Positions 1-5,097 of a stretch of 5,097 bases of DNA are shown here, piece by piece (within the stretch, counting starts at the first letter, position 1; each line of letters starts with the position of its first letter). A model generated the notes under the pieces. That model did not search any database. It saw nothing but the letters and a program-made list of their open reading frames with translations, and was not told the origin of the DNA. Source of the stretch: Deltaproteobacteria bacterium. GTDB lineage: Bacteria > Myxococcota_A > UBA9042 > DTJE01. Where the stretch lies: positions 1-5,097 of the forward strand of contig JAADHL010000339.1 in the NCBI GenBank assembly GCA_013151875.1, in the 5' to 3' direction. The position numbers were made by a program, and so were the translations under genes.

Positions 1-26
1 ATCGCATGCCGTTTCAGGTTTTCCAT
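1..26 (-). CDS. possible start of a further leftward gene (partial)
   Basis: On the minus strand an ATG at 26-24 opens a frame reading MENLKRHA before the window ends. It lies 24 bp downstream of the stop codon of the leftward fusion gene, the spacing expected for a next gene in the same operon. No good Shine-Dalgarno sequence precedes it, and a second ATG at 7-5 in another frame is equally possible. Eight residues are too few to assign any function, so this is only a pointer for whoever has the neighbouring sequence. Confidence 0.2.
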
Positions 27-50
27 AGCCGGTATTTGCAGGATTCAGCG

Positions 51-1658
51 TCACTTCCACGTCCCCTTTTCAAGAAACCGGGCAGCGTCCATGGCGGCGG
101 CGACGCCATCGCCCACCGCGACCGCGGTCTGCCTGATCAGGCCCCTCCTGCAATCCCCGGCCAGATAGAGTCCCGGCACTTCGGTGCGTCCGACAGTGTC
201 CGCCGACTCTGACAAGGCGTCCCCTCCAACACCGTCCAGGATCGTCAGGCGCGGGCCGCGGCCCACCGAGACAAGCAGGATATCGGTCTCGATTTCCCGA
301 GGCCCGCCGGGCCCATCGACAGACAGCACCACGGTCTTGTCGTCCCGGATGCCCGTGATCACGGTACGCGTCCTGACCTCGATGCCGGTATCGGCGACTC
401 TGTCGGACAGGATGTCGATAGCCTTGGTCCGTGGACCCCTGATCAAGACCGAGACGCGGTATCCCCTATGCCAGAGATGAAGCGCCTGATCAAGGGCGCA
501 GTCGCCGCCGCCCGCGACCGTGGCTGTTTTTTTGTGCGAATGTCCCTTGACGTCGTCCACGCGGTAGAAGATCGAGTGGTCTGCCGGCCTGTCTTCACCC
601 GGAACCCCAAGTTTCGCCGGAACGGTCCCGGTCGCGGCGATGACGACCCGGGGGGAAAGGGTTCCGCCGTCCGAAAGCCGGACATCAAATCCCTTTTCAC
701 CGTGATCGACCCTCAGCACGTCGCCTCGATGCAAGTCCACGCCGGCGTCCCTTGCGTGGGCCGTCAGGCGCGCAGCGAGGTCGGACCCCCTGATCCCGCC
801 CGGGAAGCCGGGGTAGTTTTCCACGCGAAAGGCGGCGTTTACCAGCCCACCGGGACGGTCGCGTTCGATCAGGCGGACGGCAAGTCCCATACGGTGGCTC
901 TGAATGGCCGCCGCGATACCGGCCGGACCGCCCCCGATGACCAGGATGTCCAGGGGAGTTTCGCCGTGGGTGTCAACGGGCGGGCATTCGATGGCGGAGG
1001 CTGATGCAAGGGACGCAACGACCTCGGCCGTGGTGGTGACTCGCGCGAATCCCTGGGCCAGCGCCTTCAGCGAGCCGAGGTGCAGGTCGAGATCGGGCGC
1101 GGCCGTTGCATCCATGACCAGCGCGGGCCGGAAACCGGCCTGAAACGAGTCCCTCGCCGTGGTTTCCACGCACAGGTGGGTCTGCACGCCCGCCAACACC
1201 ACCGTGTCCACCCCGGCCCCGGCCAGCCGAGCCTTGAGGTCGGTGCCGCGAAAAGCTGAATAGCAGGTCTTGTCCACAACCGCGTCCCCGGGTTCGTGGC
1301 CGCACCCTGGGTCCAGTTCGCGCCAAGCGGATCCTGTGTCCAGGCGTCTGCCCCACCAGGACTCCATGGCGTCCCCTTCGTCGCCGTCGGGGTCGCGGTG
1401 CCTGGTGAATATTATCGGTAGACGGGCCTTGCGGAATGTCGATACAAGCCGGCGAACGTTTTCGAGGATGGCGGGCGCGGAAGGCAGGAAGGCCGGGGCG
1501 TCGGGGTCCAGGAAATATCGCTGTGCGTCCAGAACGACCAACGCGGCCCGCCTCAGGTCGCCGGTCCCCGGATGCCGGACGTATTCAGCGACGGCCGCCA
1601 TCCAGGCGCGGCAATCTTCCTTGATGGAGGCAGCGGTCGTGTACCGGACTTTTCGCAT
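51..1658 (-). CDS. isochorismatase-type cysteine hydrolase fused to a thioredoxin-reductase-like FAD/NAD(P)H oxidoreductase
   Basis: A 535-residue, apparently cytosolic protein with two whole enzyme domains. Residues about 36-216 are an isochorismatase-like hydrolase: the family triad is visible as D44 (in VVLDAQRYF), K130 (VVDKTCYSAF) and the nucleophile C163 (GVQTHLCVETTARDSF). After a linker of about 20 residues, residues 234-531 form a TrxR-fold flavoprotein: the FAD-binding GGGPAG at 242-247, the ENYPGFP signature at 280-286, ATG at 342-344, the NAD(P)-binding GGGDCA at 383-388, AGD at 500-502 and RQ at 509-510. The CxxC active site that normally precedes the NADPH motif is absent; that stretch reads FYRVDD, closer to TrxR-like ferredoxin/flavodoxin-NADP reductases. 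Family members of the hydrolase cleave amides or vinyl ethers; the actual substrate here is unknown. The ATG at 1658 was chosen because the protein from there matches family N termini; a GTG at 1670 would add four residues. Both halves keep their key cofactor or catalytic motifs in one frame, so this is a real fusion and not a decayed gene. The domain calls are secure; the function of the combined protein is not. Confidence 0.88.
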   Translation of the reverse strand: MRKVRYTTAASIKEDCRAWMAAVAEYVRHPGTGDLRRAALVVLDAQRYFLDPDAPAFLPSAPAILENVRRLVSTFRKARLPIIFTRHRDPDGDEGDAMESWWGRRLDTGSAWRELDPGCGHEPGDAVVDKTCYSAFRGTDLKARLAGAGVDTVVLAGVQTHLCVETTARDSFQAGFRPALVMDATAAPDLDLHLGSLKALAQGFARVTTTAEVVASLASASAIECPPVDTHGETPLDILVIGGGPAGIAAAIQSHRMGLAVRLIERDRPGGLVNAAFRVENYPGFPGGIRGSDLAARLTAHARDAGVDLHRGDVLRVDHGEKGFDVRLSDGGTLSPRVVIAATGTVPAKLGVPGEDRPADHSIFYRVDDVKGHSHKKTATVAGGGDCALDQALHLWHRGYRVSVLIRGPRTKAIDILSDRVADTGIEVRTRTVITGIRDDKTVVLSVDGPGGPREIETDILLVSVGRGPRLTILDGVGGDALSESADTVGRTEVPGLYLAGDCRRGLIRQTAVAVGDGVAAAMDAARFLEKGTWK

Positions 1659-1680
1659 CCTGCCACGCACGGCACGAAGA

Positions 1681-1719
1681 CGGTTGATTAGTCCACAGTC
1701 GGCCGTCCGTCGTCAACCG
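1681..1719. repeat. 7-bp inverted repeat in the divergent promoter region, possible operator
   Basis: CGGTTGA at 1681-1687 is repeated in perfect inverted orientation as TCAACCG at 1713-1719, separated by 25 bp. The right arm overlaps the candidate -35 of the leftward gene and the left arm touches its -10, a placement suited to a dimeric regulator binding two half-sites or looping DNA. A 7-bp match over this distance can also arise by chance, and no regulator gene lies in the window. Confidence 0.25.
1687..1716 (-). promoter_or_regulatory. candidate sigma70-type promoter for the leftward fusion gene
   Basis: Read on the minus strand, TTGACG (1716-1711) matches five of six -35 consensus bases, and ACTAAT (1692-1687) follows after 18 bp and matches four of six -10 bases. 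The -10 lacks the important A at its second position, so the element would be weak or need an activator. Transcription would begin near 1680, giving a leader of about 20 nt before the ATG at 1658. This is inferred from sequence only. Confidence 0.3.
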
Positions 1720-1749
1720 CGATTGCCCAAAGACCATCCGATGTTTCTT

Positions 1750-1758
1750 TGCTATATT
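1750..1758 (+). promoter_or_regulatory. extended -10 promoter for the aspartate kinase gene
   Basis: TGCTATATT at 1750-1758 combines the extended -10 TG dinucleotide with TATATT, which matches five of six -10 bases. It lies in the only AT-rich patch (about 1741-1758) of the divergent gap. No good -35 is found at 16-18 bp; TTGCCC at 1723-1728 is too far away (24 bp), but extended -10 promoters tolerate this. The start point would be near 1765, leaving a leader of only about 15 nt, enough for the AGG Shine-Dalgarno at 1770-1772 but not for a riboswitch or attenuator. Confidence 0.45.
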
Positions 1759-1780
1759 CGGCCGGTAACAGGTTGAGTCC

Positions 1781-3001
1781 ATGCCCGTCATCGTTCAGAA
1801 ATTCGGCGGCTCTTCGGTTGCCGACATCGACCGCATCAAGCTGGTGGCCCGTCGCGTGGTGGATACCAGGAAGGCCGGCAACGCCGTGGTTGCCGTGGTC
1901 TCGGCCATGGGTAAGACCACCGATTCCTTGATGGCCATGGCCACCCAGATCAATCCGACCCCATCTTCCCGTGAACTCGACATGTTGCTCAGCGTGGGCG
2001 AGCGCATCACCACCGCCCTCCTCAGCATGGCGATTCAGGCCCTGGGGGTGGATGCAATATCGTTCACCGGGTCCCAGTGCGGGATCATGACCAGCGCCAG
2101 CCACAGCAACGCGCGGATAGTGGAGGTGCGTCCCTTCAGGGTGGCCGACGAACTGGAAACCGGCAAGGTCGTGATCGTGGCCGGATTTCAGGGGACCAGT
2201 TACAAGAGGGAGATAACCACCCTGGGAAGGGGAGGCAGCGATACCACGGCAGTGGCGCTGGCCGCTGCCCTGGGCGCCCGTCAATGTGAAATATATTCCG
2301 ACATCGAGGCCGTCCATACCGCGGACCCGAAGGTGGTGCTGGACGCGCGCAAGCTGACCGAGGTCACCTACGACGAGATGCTGAATCTGGCGCGGCACGG
2401 AGCCAAGGTGCTCAACGCGGAGGCCGTGGAATTCGCCAGGCGCGCCGGCATCGCGGTATACACGCGATCCACGTTCAAGCCCGATGCCGAGGGTACTGTT
2501 ATCCGGGCCAACCCGCCCCCGGATGCAAGCTCGGTTACGGGGGTCACCAGTCGCAAGGGCGTCCTGGCCGTCGAGGTTTCAAACGTCGCCGGAAATGATG
2601 ACGAAAAGGTTGTACGGGGCCTGATGGAACGGGCGGACCTTTCGCCCAGGTATGTGTGCTCCGGATTCGGCGGTGGGTGCGCCGACCTGTACATCTTTCA
2701 GGACGGGGCGGCGGCTGATTTGAGGGGCAGGATAACGAAGGCCCTGGGCGGCGGCATCGAAGGTGCCCGGATTCTGGAGGGACTTGGAACCGTTACCGTG
2801 GTCGGAGACGCGGTTTCCACCCTGGAGGCCCGTCGCGCGTGGATGGGATGCCTCGAAAACCTGTCTAGCCCGCTGGGGGTCATCGCCACGCCCAACGCCG
2901 TTACGGTCCTGGTCGTCGAGGACCAGGTGGACCTGCTGGTAAAGGCTTTGCATAGAGCCTGTTTTCCGAACGGTGAAACGGATCATGAATCTGTTCGATA
3001 G
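1781..3001 (+). CDS. lysC: aspartate kinase (monofunctional) with divergent ACT regulatory domains
   Basis: A 406-residue cytosolic enzyme, of usual length for monofunctional aspartokinases. It phosphorylates L-aspartate with ATP, the first step towards lysine/diaminopimelate, threonine and methionine. The amino-acid kinase domain (residues 1-243) is well kept: KFGGSS at 7-12 with the catalytic K7, SAMGKTTD at 41-48, SVGE at 71-74, FQG at 136-138, TTLGRGGSDTTA at 146-157 and SDIEAVHTADPK at 173-184 (the family usually has TDVDGVYTADPR). The C-terminal ACT pair (about 250-396) is recognisable from VTGV at 252-255 and VTVVGDAV at 338-345, but the usual lysine/threonine-binding signatures are absent; where most members have STSEIxIS this one reads ATPNAVTV (369-376). 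The start is fixed by the family N terminus and an AGG Shine-Dalgarno 8 nt upstream. The gene is divergent from the fusion gene and is followed 56 bp later by ssb. The kinase call is very secure; feedback behaviour is open. Confidence 0.96.
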   Translation: MPVIVQKFGGSSVADIDRIKLVARRVVDTRKAGNAVVAVVSAMGKTTDSLMAMATQINPTPSSRELDMLLSVGERITTALLSMAIQALGVDAISFTGSQCGIMTSASHSNARIVEVRPFRVADELETGKVVIVAGFQGTSYKREITTLGRGGSDTTAVALAAALGARQCEIYSDIEAVHTADPKVVLDARKLTEVTYDEMLNLARHGAKVLNAEAVEFARRAGIAVYTRSTFKPDAEGTVIRANPPPDASSVTGVTSRKGVLAVEVSNVAGNDDEKVVRGLMERADLSPRYVCSGFGGGCADLYIFQDGAAADLRGRITKALGGGIEGARILEGLGTVTVVGDAVSTLEARRAWMGCLENLSSPLGVIATPNAVTVLVVEDQVDLLVKALHRACFPNGETDHESVR

Positions 3002-3046
3002 ACATGTGTCGCCGGATTTTCGGCGGAGTGAACGAGTCTCAACAGC

Positions 3047-3052
3047 GGAGGA
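3047..3052 (+). promoter_or_regulatory. Shine-Dalgarno site that fixes the ssb start
   Basis: GGAGGA lies 5 nt before the ATG at 3058 and is the best ribosome-binding site in the window. It decides between this start and an in-frame ATG at 3004, whose extra 18 residues do not resemble an SSB N terminus. A strong site suits an abundant protein. Confidence 0.8.
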
Positions 3053-3057
3053 CGGAA

Positions 3058-3510
3058 ATGGCGTCAATCAACAAAGTGTTCATCCTGGGGAACCTGGGCA
3101 GCGACCCTGAACTGGCCACGACCTCGACCGGTCGGTCTGTGGCCAACTTCAACGTGGCCACCAACGAGAGCTGGACCGACAAACAGGGCGAGCGGCGGGA
3201 ACGCACCGAGTGGCACAAGATCGTGGTGTGGGGCAAACAGGCCGAATTCTGCAAGGAGTACCTCAGCAAAGGCAGGACGGTCTTTATCGAGGGCCGCATC
3301 CAGACCCGCTCCTGGGAGGACAAAGAGGGTCAGAAGCGCTATACCACCGAGATCGTGGCCAACAATGTTCAGTTCGTGGGCGGGTCGGGCGGGTCGGGCG
3401 GGTCGGGCAGGGGTCAGGCCCGTTCGGAAGGCCCCAACACCCTGGTCGAGCCAGCGGGCGCCGCAGCCGCGACACCGCCGGCCATCGCCGACGACGACGT
3501 GCCGTTCTAG
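3058..3510 (+). CDS. ssb: single-stranded DNA-binding protein
   Basis: A 150-residue SSB, somewhat shorter than the 178-residue E. coli protein. It coats single-stranded DNA during replication, recombination and repair and recruits partner proteins. The OB fold covers residues 1-107, beginning MASINKVFILGNLGSDPEL; the aromatic DNA-stacking positions are present as W39, W52, W58 (in place of E. coli F60) and W86, in the order expected from E. coli. Then comes a low-complexity linker with three GGS units (108-116), a Gly/Ala/Pro-rich stretch, and the acidic protein-interaction tip DDDVPF (145-150), which differs from the canonical DDDIPF by one conservative change. The gene stands 56 bp after the aspartate kinase and 17 bp before a permease, not beside uvrA or between rpsF and rpsR as in many bacteria. 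The short linker is odd in being built from an exact 9-bp DNA repeat. Confidence 0.97.
   Translation: MASINKVFILGNLGSDPELATTSTGRSVANFNVATNESWTDKQGERRERTEWHKIVVWGKQAEFCKEYLSKGRTVFIEGRIQTRSWEDKEGQKRYTTEIVANNVQFVGGSGGSGGSGRGQARSEGPNTLVEPAGAAAATPPAIADDDVPF
3378..3413 (+). repeat. 9-bp tandem repeat with G-quadruplex pattern inside ssb
   Basis: The unit GGGCGGGTC occurs three times exactly (3378-3404), and the G-runs continue imperfectly to 3413. This gives eight G-runs of three or more separated by only 1-2 nt (up to GGGG at 3410-3413), the classic pattern of a stable intramolecular G-quadruplex on the coding strand and in the mRNA. The repeat encodes Gly-Gly-Ser three times in the SSB linker, and such repeats can change copy number by slippage without shifting the reading frame. 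Confidence 0.85.
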
Positions 3511-3527
3511 GGGGCAAACGTCAAACG

Positions 3528-5039
3528 ATGAACGTCGGCTCCCCCCGTCTTTTTTCCCTGGGCGACCTCAACGCCTTCTTTGCCCTGCTCGTGGACAACG
3601 TGGTCAACCTCGTCATGCTGGCGGCGATCCTCGTGGAGGTATTCGGATTTCCAGCCGACTTCGTCATGACCAGGATGGTGCCCGGCACCGCTTTGGGCGT
3701 AATGGTCGGTGACCTGGCCTACTCATGGATGGCCATGCGCAAGGGGAGCCAGGCCACCGCAATGCCGCTCGGACTGGACACTCCGTCCACAATCGGGATC
3801 GCCATGGCCGTGCTTGGGCCGGCTTATCTGGCCTCCGGAGACCCGTATGCGGCCTGGGAAGTGGGCATGGCCACCATGGTATTCATGGGCGTGGCCAAGC
3901 TGGCACTCTCGTTCGCGGGTGACGCAGTGTTGCGGTGGATACCGAGGGCCGGACTGCTGGGTCCCCTGGCTGGGATCGGGGTCGCTCTGCTGGGCCTGTT
4001 TCCCATGCTCAAGGTCTTTTCGATTCCCCTGGCCGGCCTGACTGCCACGGGTCTGGTGCTTTTCGCCCTGGTGGCGAAACACTCCATGCCCGGACGAATC
4101 CCGGGCGCGTTGGCGGCCGTGGTTTGCGGACTGGTCATGTACTGGCTGACCCGCGCACTGGGCCTCGATACCGGCACGCATGACGGGGTATCGGTGGTGT
4201 TGGGGCTCAGCCTGCCGGTGCCGGAGCTTGAACACGTGGTCAATGGCCTGCCGAACGCCTTGAAATACCTGCCGGTGGCCGTTCCGTTCGGTCTGTTGAC
4301 CGTGGTCGGTGGAATCAACGTGACCGAGTCCGCGCGGGTTGCGGGTGACGACTACAGGACCAGGGACATTCTGCTGGTCGAGGCAGGGGCCACCCTGGTG
4401 GCAGGCGTCTTCGGAGGAGTGGCCCAGTCCACGCCGTATATCGGACATCCGGCGTACAAGGCCATGGGCGCACGCTCGGGATACACCCTGGCCACCGGCC
4501 TGGTCGTGGGAATCGGCGGCGTCATGGGTCTGCTGGGCGCGTTCATCGAACTGTTGCCCGAGGTGGTGGTTGCCCCTATCCTTCTGTTCGTGGGTCTGGA
4601 GATCACGGCACAGGCCTTCGCGGCCACTGAACGCAGGCATCATGCCGCGCTGGCGTTTTCCATGATACCGGTCCTGGCTTACCTTGTGTCCATCTACACA
4701 GGTCGGCTGATGGCCGCGGGCGCTCGACCCGACCCGGTCCTGGCCGGCCAGATTGCGACAATCGGCGTATTGGGACACGGGTTCATACTTACCGCAATGC
4801 TCTGGGGCGCGGCCCTGGCCTTCTTGATCGACAGGCGGCCCTGGGCCGTTCTGGCATCGTTCGCGGCGTTGGCCGTGTTCAGTCTTTTCGGGGTCATCCA
4901 TTCGATTGATCCTGGTGGAGCCATCTACCTGCCCGGTTCGGATTCCCTTCCATGGGAATTGGCGGTTTCGTATCTCATGTCGGGGTTGATGCTGGCTGGT
5001 CTTGTGAGATTTGGCCCCATCCGGCAGGGGGAGCTGTAG
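3528..5039 (+). CDS. NCS2/AzgA-like permease (xanthine/uracil permease superfamily)
   Basis: A 503-residue, very hydrophobic inner-membrane protein with roughly 12-14 predicted spans (for example about 12-40, 52-70, 86-103, 111-130, 143-160, 165-183, 192-210, 245-265, 283-300, 320-340, 345-365, 372-390, 409-433, 438-456 and 476-494; neighbours may merge or be re-entrant). Length and pattern fit the NCS2 nucleobase-cation symporters, whose members import purines, pyrimidines, xanthine or ascorbate using H+ or Na+. Family-like landmarks are the N-terminal GDLNAFFALLVDNVVNLVML, the PLGLDTPSTIG stretch at 80-90, INVTESARVAGDDY at 263-276 and STPYIGHPAYKAMGARSG at 301-318, which sits where AzgA-type members carry TxYIES. 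The substrate is not predictable because that binding-site segment differs. The ATG at 3528 is the first start after the ssb stop; the only purine-rich site (3510-3514) is 13 nt away, suggesting modest expression or coupling to ssb translation. It could be a distinct, uncharacterised branch; a BenE or SulP relative is less likely. Confidence 0.8.
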   Translation: MNVGSPRLFSLGDLNAFFALLVDNVVNLVMLAAILVEVFGFPADFVMTRMVPGTALGVMVGDLAYSWMAMRKGSQATAMPLGLDTPSTIGIAMAVLGPAYLASGDPYAAWEVGMATMVFMGVAKLALSFAGDAVLRWIPRAGLLGPLAGIGVALLGLFPMLKVFSIPLAGLTATGLVLFALVAKHSMPGRIPGALAAVVCGLVMYWLTRALGLDTGTHDGVSVVLGLSLPVPELEHVVNGLPNALKYLPVAVPFGLLTVVGGINVTESARVAGDDYRTRDILLVEAGATLVAGVFGGVAQSTPYIGHPAYKAMGARSGYTLATGLVVGIGGVMGLLGAFIELLPEVVVAPILLFVGLEITAQAFAATERRHHAALAFSMIPVLAYLVSIYTGRLMAAGARPDPVLAGQIATIGVLGHGFILTAMLWGAALAFLIDRRPWAVLASFAALAVFSLFGVIHSIDPGGAIYLPGSDSLPWELAVSYLMSGLMLAGLVRFGPIRQGEL

Positions 5040-5040
5040 G

Positions 5041-5060
5041 GCTGGACGGCCAGGTCCGGC
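5041..5060 (+). terminator. hairpin just after the permease gene
   Basis: GCTGGAC (5041-5047) pairs with GTCCGGC (5054-5060) around the 6-nt loop GGCCAG, giving a 7-bp stem with one U-G pair, starting one base after the stop codon. No U-run follows, so it is not a standard intrinsic terminator; it may protect the 3' end of the message or assist Rho-type ending. Confidence 0.35.
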
Positions 5061-5073
5061 TGCGGAGAACTTG

Positions 5074-5079
5074 TTGACA
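5074..5079 (+). promoter_or_regulatory. -35-like TTGACA at the right edge
   Basis: TTGACA at 5074-5079 is a perfect sigma70 -35 hexamer in the gap after the permease. With 17-bp spacing its -10 would begin at 5097, the last base of the window, so it cannot be confirmed. It would mark a new rightward transcription unit beyond the window. Confidence 0.3.
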
Positions 5080-5097
5080 CGAATCGGGCTGGATGAT

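Noticed and set aside
1659..1780. Lysine riboswitch or leader-peptide attenuator before lysC
   Set aside because: The whole gap is 122 bp and the likely leader about 15 nt; the large lysine aptamer cannot fit and no leader peptide rich in lysine codons is present.
1688..2398. 236-codon open frame on the minus strand
   Set aside because: Antisense to the well-conserved aspartate kinase and crossing its promoter; composition is shadow-like with no known motif.
2908..2927. Inverted repeat CCTGGTC/GACCAGG near the end of lysC
   Set aside because: It falls in codons for the conserved C-terminal strand (VLVVEDQVD) and is explained by coding constraint with GC-biased codons.
3010..3025. Hairpin CGCCG/CGGCG between lysC and ssb as a terminator
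   Set aside because: The stem is only 5 bp and no U-run follows, so I do not think it ends transcription.
3004..3057. Earlier in-frame start for ssb
   Set aside because: It adds residues unlike any SSB N terminus, has no ribosome-binding site, and bypasses the strong GGAGGA before 3058.
3210..3527. Longer N-terminal extension of the permease, starting inside ssb
   Set aside because: The extension is an out-of-frame reading of ssb, rich in Arg/Gly/Gln with no membrane character; the family-like sequence starts at the ATG at 3528.
3723..4901. 392-codon open frame on the minus strand
   Set aside because: It lies wholly inside the permease gene, is rich in His, Gln, Arg and Gly typical of antisense shadows in GC-rich DNA, and shows no recognisable domain, whereas the plus-strand protein is a clear membrane permease.

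Overview
The window is compact, GC-rich bacterial DNA with four confidently called protein genes, short intergenic gaps and no sign of mobile elements, CRISPR, tRNA or rRNA. The gene content (aspartate kinase, single-stranded DNA-binding protein, a permease, a flavoenzyme) and the strong G/C preference at third codon positions point to a high-GC chromosome. The SSB and kinase look proteobacterial, perhaps of the former delta group (Desulfobacterota and relatives), but this placement is a weak impression and not proven by the sequence.

Layout. The left third is one leftward gene (51-1658, minus). It encodes a two-domain protein: an isochorismatase-type cysteine hydrolase at the N terminus, fused to a thioredoxin-reductase-fold FAD/NAD(P)H flavoprotein that has lost the redox CxxC. 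A further leftward gene may begin just before the window edge (1-26). A 122-bp divergent region (1659-1780) holds a likely extended -10 promoter for the rightward genes, a weaker candidate promoter for the leftward gene and a 7-bp inverted repeat overlapping the latter. The right two thirds read rightward: lysC-type aspartate kinase (1781-3001), ssb (3058-3510) and an NCS2-like multi-spanning permease (3528-5039). A hairpin follows the permease, and a -35-like hexamer sits at the right edge.

How they fit together. The kinase makes aspartyl phosphate, the entry to lysine, threonine and methionine synthesis and to diaminopimelate. SSB coats single-stranded DNA in replication and repair. The permease probably moves a nucleobase-like or other small anionic solute. 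The gaps (56 and 17 bp) allow one transcript, but no shared pathway is evident. The most unusual items are the hydrolase-flavoprotein fusion, the degenerate regulatory (ACT) half of the kinase, and a G-quadruplex-type repeat that encodes the SSB linker. No clearly new multi-gene system is visible.
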